Source: Palsa-504 sp963818225
GTDB lineage: Bacteria > Actinomycetota > Actinomycetes > Streptosporangiales > Streptosporangiaceae
Length of the DNA: 64,000 nucleotides
Reading direction: 5' to 3'
Assembly (NCBI GenBank): GCA_963818225.1
Contig: CAWFRO010000011.1
Location: forward strand, 1,240,001 to 1,304,000
Shown: piece by piece, positions 8,578-16,820 of the stretch
Position numbering within the stretch: the first letter of the stretch is position 1
Layout of the letters: every line of letters begins with the position of its first letter
Notes under the pieces: model-generated
Told to the model about the DNA's origin: nothing
What the model saw: only the letters and a program-made list of their open reading frames with translations
Databases searched by the model: none
Position numbers and translations under genes: made by a program

Positions 8578-9960
8578 GTGACCTTGCCACCGCACTCCAT
8601 CGCGATCCTGGGCGGCGGGCCAGGCGGTTACGAGGCCGCCCTCGTCGCGGCCCAGCTCGGCGCCGACGTCACCATCGTCGACTCCGACGGGATCGGCGGG
8701 GCCTGCGTGCTGACCGACTGCGTCCCGTCCAAGACGCTCATCGAGACGTCCAACGCGATGACCCTGCTCAACCGGTCCGCCCAGCTCGGCATCGCCACCG
8801 GCGGCCTGGCCACGGTCAACGCCGCCCGGCTGTACGAGCGGATCACCGACCTGGCCCGCGCCCAGTCCGCCGACATCGCCGCGCGGCTCGCTGCTTCGGG
8901 CATCAAGGTGATCAGGGCCCAGGGCCGCCTGGGCGGCCCCGGCGTGGTCGTCGCCGCCGGCACCGAGATCAGGGCGGACGCGATCCTCGTGGCCACCGGT
9001 GCCATGCCGCGGGTACTGCCCGGCGCGCGGCCCGACGGCGAGCGCATCTTGACCTGGCGCCAGCTCTACGACCTGACCGAACTTCCGCGTGACCTGATCG
9101 TCATCGGCTCGGGCGTCACGGGGGCCGAGTTCGCCAGCGCCTACCAGGCCCTCGGCTCGCGGGTCACCCTGGTCTCGTCGCGGGACCGGGTGCTGCCGCA
9201 CGAGGACGAGGATGCGGCCAGCCTCATCGAGGACGTCTTCCGCCGCCGCGGCATGACGGTACTGGGCCGCTCGCGCGCACGGTCGGTCGCCCGCGACCAC
9301 GACCGCGTCACCGTGACCCTGGACGACGGGCGCACCCTGACCGGCAGCCACTGCCTGCTGACCGTCGGCATGACCCCGCGGACCGAAGGCTGCGGAATCG
9401 ACCAGGCCGGGGTCAGGCGCGACGCGGACGGTTTCATCCAGGTCGACCGCGTGTCCCGCACCTCGGTGCCTGGCGTGTACGCGGCCGGCGACTGCACCGG
9501 GGTCCTGATGCTGGCCTCGGTCGCGGCCATGCAGGGCCGGATCGCGATGTGGCACGCGCTCGGCCAGGCCCTCACCCCGCTCCGGCTGGACCAGGTGGCC
9601 GCCACGATCTTCACCCAGCCGGAGATCGCCACGGTCGGCGTGTCCCAGCGCGCGGTCACCGCGGGCGAGGTATCCGCCCGGGTGCTGAAGCTGCCGCTGG
9701 CCACCAACCCGCGGGCCAAGATGGCCGGGTACGCCGACGGCTTCGTGAAGCTGCTGTCCAGCCCCGGCAGCGGCCGGATCCTCGGCGGCGTGGTGGTCGC
9801 CCCGCGCGCCAGCGAGCTGATCCTCGCCGTGTCTACCGCGGTCGAGCAGCGCCTCACGGCCGAGCAGCTGGCGCGCACCTTCGCCGTTTACCCGTCCCTG
9901 TCCGGCAGCCTCACCGAGGCGGCCAGGGAGCTGATGGAGGTCACCCCCGGCCCCCGCTAA
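8578..9960 (+). CDS. lpdA: LpdA-type NAD(P)H-quinone dehydrogenase / dihydrolipoamide dehydrogenase homolog
   Basis: FAD-dependent pyridine-nucleotide disulfide oxidoreductase, 460 residues. N-terminal FAD motif ILGGGPGGYEAA, the redox cysteine pair in GGACVLTDCVPSKT (CxxxxC, intact here), NAD(P)-binding VIGSGVTGAEFASAY, the second FAD motif GVYAAGDCTG, and a C-terminal dimerisation domain. The usual catalytic His-Glu of lipoamide dehydrogenases near the C-terminus reads YPSLSGSLTEAAREL, without the HAHPT histidine. This matches the actinobacterial LpdA/quinone reductase branch rather than the pyruvate dehydrogenase E3. GTG start after AGGAG. Confidence 0.85.
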   Translation: MTLPPHSIAILGGGPGGYEAALVAAQLGADVTIVDSDGIGGACVLTDCVPSKTLIETSNAMTLLNRSAQLGIATGGLATVNAARLYERITDLARAQSADIAARLAASGIKVIRAQGRLGGPGVVVAAGTEIRADAILVATGAMPRVLPGARPDGERILTWRQLYDLTELPRDLIVIGSGVTGAEFASAYQALGSRVTLVSSRDRVLPHEDEDAASLIEDVFRRRGMTVLGRSRARSVARDHDRVTVTLDDGRTLTGSHCLLTVGMTPRTEGCGIDQAGVRRDADGFIQVDRVSRTSVPGVYAAGDCTGVLMLASVAAMQGRIAMWHALGQALTPLRLDQVAATIFTQPEIATVGVSQRAVTAGEVSARVLKLPLATNPRAKMAGYADGFVKLLSSPGSGRILGGVVVAPRASELILAVSTAVEQRLTAEQLARTFAVYPSLSGSLTEAARELMEVTPGPR

Positions 9961-10071
9961 AACCCATTTTTTCCCGAACGCCCCGTGGTGCCCGCCCCGC
10001 CACCGGACTTCCGGCCCCCGGCCCGCAAGGCCGCCGCCCGGCCGCGGCCGGTCGGCTATCGGCCGGCGGAC

Positions 10072-10413
10072 CTAGTGTGACGGCCGGCCTGTGTCCGGAT
10101 CGTTGGGCGGCTTGAGGCCGTGGCGGCGCAGCCGGGAGACGCGGATGTCGTCGGCGTACATCGCCACGACACCCACGCTGCAGATCAGGAACAGCGCCGG
10201 CACCATGATGTGGATGAACAGCGGGCCGGGGAAGGCGGCCAGCACGGCGGCGAACGGCAGCGTCACGAGCACGTGACGCCAGGTCAGCCGGCCCCGCCAG
10301 CCCGCATCGGTCAGCTCGTGCCGTACCCATTCCCGGTTCCGGTCCGGCAGCCGGAACCCGATCGCGAACAGCACCTTCCGGCCCGCGCTCGGATCGCCGG
10401 GGAGCCTGGTCAC
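10072..10413 (-). CDS. DUF5313-like small membrane protein
   Basis: A 113-residue protein with a conserved-looking N-terminal motif (FRLPDRNREWVRHELT), two closely spaced membrane helices (VLVTLPFAAVLAAF and FIHIMVPALFLICSVGVVAMY) and a basic tail. The arrangement resembles the DUF5313 family of actinobacteria, function unknown. The ATG reads MTRLPGDPSAG. Convergent with the lpdA-type gene. Confidence 0.6.
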   Translation of the reverse strand: MTRLPGDPSAGRKVLFAIGFRLPDRNREWVRHELTDAGWRGRLTWRHVLVTLPFAAVLAAFPGPLFIHIMVPALFLICSVGVVAMYADDIRVSRLRRHGLKPPNDPDTGRPSH

Positions 10414-11047
10414 GCGCGATCAGTCCCTCAGCCGAGCCACGTCCCGGCGAAGGCCGGCCTGGCGAAGGCCAACCCGGCGAACGCCGACCCGGCCTCACGG
10501 CCCGCCCGCACCGCGATCTCGCCGCGATCCGCAATCAGGACCTTGCGCAACTGCGGCCTCCCTGCCTCGGCTGCGAAAGGAGTCTAGCCGCCGCTGGCCG
10601 GGAAGGCGCCTGCCAGTCTGGTCGTTTTTTGTGCCCGTCCGAGGTCCGACAGCGCCGACGTCCGCCGGCCACCGGTTCTGCGGGCCCGGTCCTAGCGGCG
10701 GCCGGCCCTGCGATCCGCGGCGTGACGGCCTGATCCTCACCCCGACAACGGCCCGTGGCATCGCCGCGAAGGGTCCCCTCGCGGCGCTGCGGGAGCGCGA
10801 GCCAACCCGGTGCCTTACCTTCTCCGCCTCTCAACCGAAGTGTGACCTCGGGTACGTAGAGTAAGTACCGCTCTGGCAGCGAGGCCGTCTGGGGCTGGGG
10901 ATCCCGGTGTGTCGACGCTCCGTGACGCGCGACTCCGGCGACTTTTCGTTACGACGCTGTAACGAAAAGCGTGACGCAGCTATCAGTCTCGCCTGGCGCG
11001 CGTTGATGTTGGTAAGGACAGGCGGGGCGGGACCGGAAGGAGCCTGG
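10414..11047. other. Intergenic region upstream of the GGDEF-EAL gene
   Basis: About 630 bp with no convincing gene. The open frames here are short and have no recognisable protein. It contains a perfect 11-bp inverted repeat at 10942-10969 flanked by two CGTGACGC octamers (10921 and 10970), and a GGAAGGAG ribosome site at its end. I identify no known riboswitch class. Confidence 0.5.
10942..10969. promoter_or_regulatory. Perfect inverted repeat CTTTTCGTTAC-N6-GTAACGAAAAG
   Basis: Eleven-bp arms separated by GACGCT, about 110 bp before the start of the GGDEF-EAL gene. There is no T-run after it, so it looks more like an operator for a dimeric regulator than a terminator. It is AT-richer than its surroundings. 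Confidence 0.55.
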
Positions 11048-11080
11048 GTGCCCGTGATCATCTCGGGGTACCGAGCATGA
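11048..11080 (+). CDS. Short upstream ORF overlapping the GGDEF-EAL start
   Basis: GTG 11048 has the best ribosome site in the region (GGAAGGAG about 7 nt upstream) and encodes only ten residues (MPVIISGYRA). Its TGA overlaps the ATG of the GGDEF-EAL gene as ATGA. This would couple translation of the main gene, which has only a weak GGGG of its own. It is not a recognisable attenuator peptide. Confidence 0.4.
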   Translation: MPVIISGYRA

Positions 11081-13930
11081 GCGTGCTTGGCATGCTGGCC
11101 TGGCTGGCGGCGGCGGTGAGCCTGTGGCTCGGCGCGCGGCGGCATTCCAGCGGCTCCGCCCGCGGCTTCCGGTGGCTGGCCGGCGCGGCCCGCTTGTACT
11201 GCGCCGGGCTCATCATCGCGCAGGTGCTCGGCCCGACACTCAGCCCCGACTCGGGGCTGTCGTTCGCCGACCTGCCGTCGCTGCTGGCCGTGGCGGCCGC
11301 CGCGGTCGGAATCTGGACGCTGGCCACCGCGGACGACGAGGGCGACCGCCCAGGCACCATTGCCCGGGGCACCGACGCAGCCCGGCGGGCCGACATAGCC
11401 CGGGGCACCGACATAGCCCGGGGCACCGACATAGCCCGGGGGACCGGCGCAGCCCGGGGGACCGGCGCAGCCCGGGGGAGCGGCGCAGCCAGCTTGGAGG
11501 GCCCGGCCGCGCCGGTACTGCCCGGGCTGATGGACGGCTACGTCATGGCGGTCGCCCTGCTGGTGATCGGCTGGGTCACCTTGTTCAGCACGGAGTTCCA
11601 CCGGTCCGGCGAGCGCCCGGGCACCTTCCTGCTCGCGCTCATCCACCCGCTGGCCGACCTGGCCGTGCTGGGCGCGCTGCTGCCCATGGCTATCGCGGCC
11701 TGGCAGCGGGTGATGCTGCCCTACCTGGCCGTATGCGCCGTCCTGGCCGCCGATGCCCTGGCCGTGGGCCAGCGGGTGCTGGGCGGGGCCCCCGGCGTCG
11801 TGGCTCAGCTGCTGGCGCTGGCCGCCGCGGTGCTGCTCGCCGTGGCTCCGTGGCAGGTTCCCAGCCGGACGAAACGGATGAAACGGACGAGCCGGACCGG
11901 CCGGACCGACCGGGCGCCGGGCTCGGCGGCCACCACCGTCGTTGCCGCACTGACCGCGGCCGTGGCCACCGTGGTGGTCATCGCCAGCGGCCTGGCCGCG
12001 GGCCCCGCATCCGGGGCCGCCGTGCTGGTGGCGGGCGGCGCCGGAGTGCTGGTGCTGGCCGTGCGGGTCGTCATGCTGGCCCGCGAGAACGGCACGATCC
12101 TGGGGATCTGGCGCGAATCCAGCCGGAGCCTGCGGGAGCTGGCCAGCCGGACCAGCGACGTGGTGCTGGTCTGCGATCTGGACGGCGTCATCGGCTACGC
12201 CAGCCCGGCGGTCGGTGATTACGGTTACGCCCCCGGCGACCTGTCCGGGCGGCGCCTGCTCGACTACGTGCACCCCGAGGACCGGGGTGCCGTGCTCGCC
12301 GCGTGCCGGCGCGCCCTCGGCGCGAGCCTGGCCCAGGACCCGGCCCGGCCGGCCAGCCGCGGCCTGGCCAGCCAACACGGCCACGACCACGACCGGGGCC
12401 ACGGCCACGACCGGGGCAGCGGGCGCGGCCGGGCGGTTCCCGGCCCGGGTGCGCGCCGCTGACGGCACATGGCGGCACGTCGAGTCGACCGTGCTGCGTT
12501 ACCAGGTACCTGGCCAGCACAACCAGATCCTGGTCACCGCCCGCGACGTCAGCGACCAGATGGCGCTGCGCCAGCAGGTCGCGCACCTGACCTTCCACGA
12601 CGGGCTCACCGGCCTGCCCAACCGCGCCTACTTCGAGGAGCGGGTCCGGGACCTGCTGCGCGACGGCACGTCCGCGGCCCGGCTCGGCGTCGTCTTCCTC
12701 GACCTGGACCGCTTCACCGCCGTCAACGATTCGGTCGGTCACGCCGCCGGCGACCTGGTGCTCGCGCAGGCGGCCCGGCGGCTGCGCGCCGCCGTCCCGT
12801 CGCACGACACGGTCGCGCGCTGGGGCAGTGACGAGTTCGCCGTCCTGGTCGAGAACGCCGTCGGCGCGGCGGAGGCCGCCGAGATCGCCGGGCGGCTGGT
12901 CGGCGCGATCGCCGCCGAGCCGTTCCGGGTGGCGGGCCAGCAGGTCGCGCTCACCGCGAGCGCGGGCGTGGCCGTGACGGCCTGGGATGCCGAGACGCCG
13001 GACCACCCTGATGATCCGGCCGGCCTGGTCCTGCGCAACGCGGACGTGGCCATGTCCCGGGCCAAGCAGGCCGGCGGCAACCGGGCCGAGACGTACGCCG
13101 CGCACATGCATGCGGACGTGGTCCGCCGGCTGGAGATCGTGACCGACCTGCAGCAGGCCATCAGCAACGGCGAGCTCACCCTGGCCTACCAGCCGGTCGT
13201 GGAGCTGGCCACCTCGCGCGTCACCGGCGCTGAGGCGCTGGTCCGCTGGCGGCGCGCGGGCGAGGTCATCCCGCCGCGTGAGTTCCTCGGCGCCGCCGAA
13301 GAATCGGGCCTGATCGTGCCGCTCGGCGACTGGGTGCTCCGCGAAGCATGCGCGCAGGGTGCGGCCTGGCGGGAGGCTTCCTGGGACATCGGGGTCTCGG
13401 TCAACCTGTCCGCCCGTCAGATCACGGCGCCCGGCTTCACCGCCCGGGTAGCGGGCATCCTGGCCGAGACCGGACTGCCGCCGGCGGCGCTCACCGTCGA
13501 GGTGAACGAGCACGTGCTGGTGGCCGACGCCGGGCCGGTCGTCGGCCGGCGAGCGGAGCTGCACCGGATGGGCGTGCGGATGGCCATCGACGACTTCGGC
13601 ACCGGGTACGCCTCCCTGGCCCACCTGCTCCACCTGCCGCTGGACGTGATCAAGATCGACCCCTCGTTCGTGGCCGGCCTCGGCCAGGAGGACACGCTCA
13701 CCCTGCTGACCAGGACCGTGGTGCAGCTGGGCCGTGAGCTCGGCTTGCGGGTCATCGCCGTGGGCATTGAGCAGCCCCGCCAGCTCACCGTGCTGCGCGA
13801 GATGGGCTGCGAGTATGGCCAGGGCTTCCTGGTCGCCCGGCCCATGGCCGCGCCTGGGGTCGAGGCGCTGATCAGGACCTCGGGCGACGAAGCAGGCGAG
13901 CCGGGCGAGCCAGCTCGTCTCGGAATGTGA
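11077..13930 (+). CDS. PAS-GGDEF-EAL cyclic-di-GMP protein with N-terminal membrane domain (frame broken near 12.4 kb)
   Basis: Residues 1-340 form a polytopic membrane domain interrupted by an ARGTDI repeat. A PAS domain follows (SDVVLVCDLDGVIGYASPAVGDYGY). Frame 1 ends at 12462, while the rest of the PAS domain (RAADGTWRHVESTVLRYQ) and the GGDEF and EAL domains continue in frame 2 to 13930. This needs a +1 shift between about 12330 and 12445, in a His/Asp/Gly-rich repeat. The GGDEF box reads GSDEF. The EAL domain keeps EALVRW, NLSARQ, DDFGTGYASL, KIDPSF and QGF, but AEGVE reads AVGIE. It may therefore be an effector or sensor rather than an active enzyme. Confidence 0.8.
11362..11487 (+). 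repeat. Seven 18-bp in-frame tandem repeats
   Basis: GCCCGGGGCACCGACATA and variants repeat seven times. They encode ARGTDI/ARGTGA hexapeptides in a loop between membrane helices of the GGDEF-EAL protein. The length of 18 bp per unit keeps the frame. Confidence 0.85.
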
Positions 13931-13933
13931 GAC
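13917..13933. promoter_or_regulatory. BCAA operator copy 1 (upstream of ilvBNC)
   Basis: GTCTCGGAATGTGAGAC: 5-bp perfect arms GTCTC/GAGAC with a 7-bp spacer. It overlaps the stop codon of the preceding gene and sits 14 bp before a TTGACG -35. Near-identical sites precede the leuB and cimA units, so it is probably the operator of a shared BCAA regulator. An IclR-type NdgR/LtbR protein is a candidate by analogy only. Confidence 0.7.
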
Positions 13934-13947
13934 AACCTGCTCAGCGG

Positions 13948-13978
13948 TTGACGCATCGTCCGCCTGCCGCAGTAAGGT
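13948..13978 (+). promoter_or_regulatory. ilvBNC promoter
   Basis: TTGACG (13948-13953) and TAAGGT (13973-13978) with a 19-bp spacer. Transcription would start close to 13985, i.e. at the leader-peptide GTG itself. Confidence 0.5.
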
Positions 13979-13985
13979 GATACCT

Positions 13986-14033
13986 GTGAAACTCACGCAG
14001 ATCCTCGTACTTGGTCGGCACGCAGCCAGCTGA
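13986..14033 (+). CDS. ilvBNC leader peptide
   Basis: A 15-codon ORF reading MKLTQILVLGRHAAS, with consecutive Ile-Leu-Val-Leu codons, directly upstream of a terminator and ilvB. Actinomycete ilv leaders with an ILVLGKR-like core are known. Stalling at BCAA codons would let the following hairpins choose antitermination. Either AAGGTGA (13974-13980) or leaderless translation would serve initiation. Confidence 0.8.
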   Translation: MKLTQILVLGRHAAS

Positions 14034-14089
14034 CCAAGCAGCTCACTGCGTGCTCCCCTCGACTGCCGACTGGCACGGGGGGATTTTTT
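14018..14089 (+). terminator. ilvBNC attenuator hairpins and terminator
   Basis: First hairpin: GCACGCAG (14018-14025) pairs with CTGCGTGC (14046-14053), overlapping the end of the leader ORF. Terminator: TCCCC (14054-14058) and TGCC (14064-14067) pair with GGCA (14072-14075) and GGGGA (14079-14083), then six T (14084-14089). The ribosome position on the leader can decide which forms. Confidence 0.75.
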
Positions 14090-14124
14090 ATGCCGCCGCC
14101 TTTCCAAGCCAGGGAGATTAACCG

Positions 14125-16212
14125 ATGACCGAGCAGATGACCGGCCGCACGGGCGCCGGCGGTCCGGACGGCCCAGCGGGCAGCCCGGACCAGCCGCCGC
14201 CGCCAGCCGCCGCCATGCCCAGCCCGCGGGACCTGGCCGCTCGCTCGCCGCACCGTGACGCCGCGCGTGCCGCCGAACGCTCCCATCCCGAAGCCCCGGA
14301 GTCCCCCGGCGGGCCCGACCAGAACGGGACGGCCCAGCACGGGACGGCCCAGACCGGGACAGACCAGCACGAGACCGCCCAGAACGGGACCGCCCAGAAC
14401 GCGCAGGCCGAGCCGCGGGCGCACGCCGGCGGCAGCCCGGCCCGGGTCCGGGCCACCGGGGCGCAGGCCCTGGTCTACGCGCTCGAGCGGGTCGGCGCGG
14501 ACGTGGTGTTCGGCATCCCGGGCGGCGCCGTCCTGCCGGCCTATGACCCGCTGCTGGACTCCAAGCTGATCCGGCACATCCTGGTCCGGCACGAGCAGGG
14601 CGCCGGCCACGCCGCCACCGGCTACGCGCAGGCCACGGGCCGCGTCGGCGTGTGCATGGCGACCAGCGGGCCAGGTGCCACCAACCTGGTCACGCCGATT
14701 GCGGACGCCTACATGGACTCGGTGCCGCTGGTGGCCATCACCGGCCAGGTGGCGACGACCATGATCGGCACCGACGCCTTCCAGGAGGCCGACATCTCCG
14801 GGATCACCATCCCGATCACCAAGCACAACTTCCTGGTCACCAAGCCCGAGGACATCGCCCGGACGATCGGCGAGGCGTTCCACGTGGCCTCGACCGGGCG
14901 GCCCGGCCCGGTCCTGGTCGACATCGCCAAGGACGCCATGCAGGCCATGACCGATTTCAGCTGGCCGGTGCCCTTCGACCTGCCCGGCTACCACCCGGTG
15001 ACCAGGCCGCACGCCCGGCAGGTGCGCGAGGCTGCCCGGCTGATCAGCGAGTCCCGGCGCCCGGTGCTGTACGTCGGCGGCGGCGTGATCAGGGCGGGCG
15101 CCTCGGCCCAGCTGCGTGAGCTGGCCGACCTGACCGGCATCCCGGTGGTCACCACGCTGATGGCCCGGGGCGCGTTCCCCGACCGGCACCCGCAGCACAT
15201 GGGCATGCCGGGCATGCACGGCACGGTGGCCGCGGTCGGCGCGCTGCAGAAGGCCGACCTGCTCATCGCGCTCGGCACCCGGTTCGACGACCGGGTCACC
15301 GGCAAGCTGGACACCTTCGCGCCCGACGCGCTGATCGTGCACGCCGACATCGACCCGGCCGAGATCTCCAAGAACCGCCGCGCGGACGTGCCGATCGTCG
15401 GTGACTGCCGCGAGGTGATCGCCGACCTGACCGCCGCGGTGCGCGCCGAGCACGAGCAGGGCCACCGCCCCGACCTGGACGGCTGGGTGGCGCAGCTGAA
15501 CTCCCTGCGCAGCACCTACCCGCTGGGCTACGCCGAGCCGGAGGATGGCACGCTGGCCCCGCAGTACGTGATCGGGCGGATCGGGCAGATCGCGGGCCCG
15601 GAGGCGCTGTACGTGGCCGGCGTCGGCCAGCACCAGATGTGGGCCGCCCAGTTCATCGACTACGAGCACCCGGGGACCTGGATCAACTCCGGCGGCCTGG
15701 GCACGATGGGTTTCGCCGTGCCCGCCGCGATGGGCGCCAAGGTCGGCCGGCCGGACGCCTGCGTGTGGGCCATCGACGGCGACGGGTGCTTCCAGATGAC
15801 CAACCAGGAGCTGGCCACCTGCGCCATCGAGGGCATCCCGGTCAAGATCGCGATCATCAACAACGGCAGCCTCGGCATGGTCCGCCAGTGGCAGACCCTG
15901 TTCTACAACGAGCGCTACTCCAACACCAGCCTGGACCGGACCGCGGAGTCGCGGAAGCCGTCCGGCACCCGGGTCCCGGACTTCGTCAAGCTGGCCGAGG
16001 CGTACGGCTGCGAGGGCATCCGCTGCGAGGAGGCCGGCCAGGTGGACAAGGTGATCGAGCAGGCCATGGCCATCGACGACCGGCCGGTCGTGGTGGACTT
16101 CGTGGTGCATAAGGACGCCATGGTCTGGCCCATGGTCGCGGCCGGCACCAGCAACAACGACATCAAGTTCGCGCGCGGGATGGCGCCCGACTGGGGCGGC
16201 TCGGACGAATGA
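14125..16212 (+). CDS. ilvB: Acetolactate synthase, large (catalytic) subunit
   Basis: ThDP- and FAD-dependent first common enzyme of Val/Leu/Ile synthesis, making acetolactate and acetohydroxybutyrate. The catalytic core starts near residue 108 (ATGAQALVYALERVGADVVFGIPGG). The ThDP-activating glutamate lies in LVRHEQGAGHAA, and the ThDP/Mg motif is IDGDGCFQMTNQEL with later NNGSLGMVRQWQ. About 105 residues before the core are low complexity, with NGTAQ-type repeats, and are not part of the family. First gene of ilvBNC, preceded by an attenuator; ilvN follows after 31 bp. Confidence 0.96.
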   Translation: MTEQMTGRTGAGGPDGPAGSPDQPPPPAAAMPSPRDLAARSPHRDAARAAERSHPEAPESPGGPDQNGTAQHGTAQTGTDQHETAQNGTAQNAQAEPRAHAGGSPARVRATGAQALVYALERVGADVVFGIPGGAVLPAYDPLLDSKLIRHILVRHEQGAGHAATGYAQATGRVGVCMATSGPGATNLVTPIADAYMDSVPLVAITGQVATTMIGTDAFQEADISGITIPITKHNFLVTKPEDIARTIGEAFHVASTGRPGPVLVDIAKDAMQAMTDFSWPVPFDLPGYHPVTRPHARQVREAARLISESRRPVLYVGGGVIRAGASAQLRELADLTGIPVVTTLMARGAFPDRHPQHMGMPGMHGTVAAVGALQKADLLIALGTRFDDRVTGKLDTFAPDALIVHADIDPAEISKNRRADVPIVGDCREVIADLTAAVRAEHEQGHRPDLDGWVAQLNSLRSTYPLGYAEPEDGTLAPQYVIGRIGQIAGPEALYVAGVGQHQMWAAQFIDYEHPGTWINSGGLGTMGFAVPAAMGAKVGRPDACVWAIDGDGCFQMTNQELATCAIEGIPVKIAIINNGSLGMVRQWQTLFYNERYSNTSLDRTAESRKPSGTRVPDFVKLAEAYGCEGIRCEEAGQVDKVIEQAMAIDDRPVVVDFVVHKDAMVWPMVAAGTSNNDIKFARGMAPDWGGSDE

Positions 16213-16243
16213 CCGAGCTGGACAACGGAGCGAGAGGCACAGC

Positions 16244-16768
16244 ATGACCATGCACACGCTGTCGGTGCTGGTGGAGAATAAGCCAGGGGTCCTGGTCCGG
16301 ATCGCCGGGCTGTTCTCGCGGCGCAACTTCAACATCGACTCGCTGGCCGTCGGGCCGACCGAGCACGAGGAGATCTCCCGCATCACCATCGTGGTCAACT
16401 GCGAGGAGCACCCGCTCGAGCAGGTGACCAAGCAGCTGAACAAGCTCATCAACGTGCTGAAGATCGTCGAGCTCGAGCCGGGCGCCACGGTGCAGCGCGA
16501 GCTGATCCTGATCAAGGTGCGCGCCGACGCCGACAGCCGGTCCAAGGTGCTCGAGACGGTCAACCTGTTCCGGGCCCGGGTGGTGGACGTGGCGCTGGAT
16601 GTGGTCACCGTCGAGGCCACCGGCAACCGGGAGAAGCTCGACGCGCTGATCAAGGTGCTCGAGCCGTTCGGGATCAAGGAGCTCGTCCAGTCCGGGATGG
16701 TGGCCATCGGGCGGGGCGGCCGCTCCATCACCGATCGCGCGCTGCGCCCGGTGGAGCGCAGCGCGTAG
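16244..16768 (+). CDS. ilvN: Acetolactate synthase, small regulatory subunit
   Basis: A 174-residue subunit that stimulates IlvB and carries valine feedback. The N-terminal ACT domain is clear (HTLSVLVENKPGVLVRIAGLF, then RRNFNIDSLAVGPTE), and the C-terminal domain has RELILIKVRAD and EPFGIKELVQSG. An ACAGC-rich leader with GGAGCGAGAGG precedes the ATG. Middle gene of ilvBNC. Confidence 0.96.
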   Translation: MTMHTLSVLVENKPGVLVRIAGLFSRRNFNIDSLAVGPTEHEEISRITIVVNCEEHPLEQVTKQLNKLINVLKIVELEPGATVQRELILIKVRADADSRSKVLETVNLFRARVVDVALDVVTVEATGNREKLDALIKVLEPFGIKELVQSGMVAIGRGGRSITDRALRPVERSA

Positions 16769-16820
16769 ATTCGTTCCCGCATCCGGTAAGCACACACGAC
16801 ACAAGAGAGGCCCGTTTCAA

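Noticed and set aside
9973..9990. Third copy of the block-flanking repeat (CCCGAACGCCCCGTGGTG)
   Set aside because: Shares the CCGAACG and CGTGGT ends but not the centre or the GAACAA part, and it lies downstream of genes; could be chance.
13993..16797. A 934-codon minus-strand open frame across ilvB-ilvN
   Set aside because: Shadow of ilvBN codons; the plus strand has all enzyme motifs.
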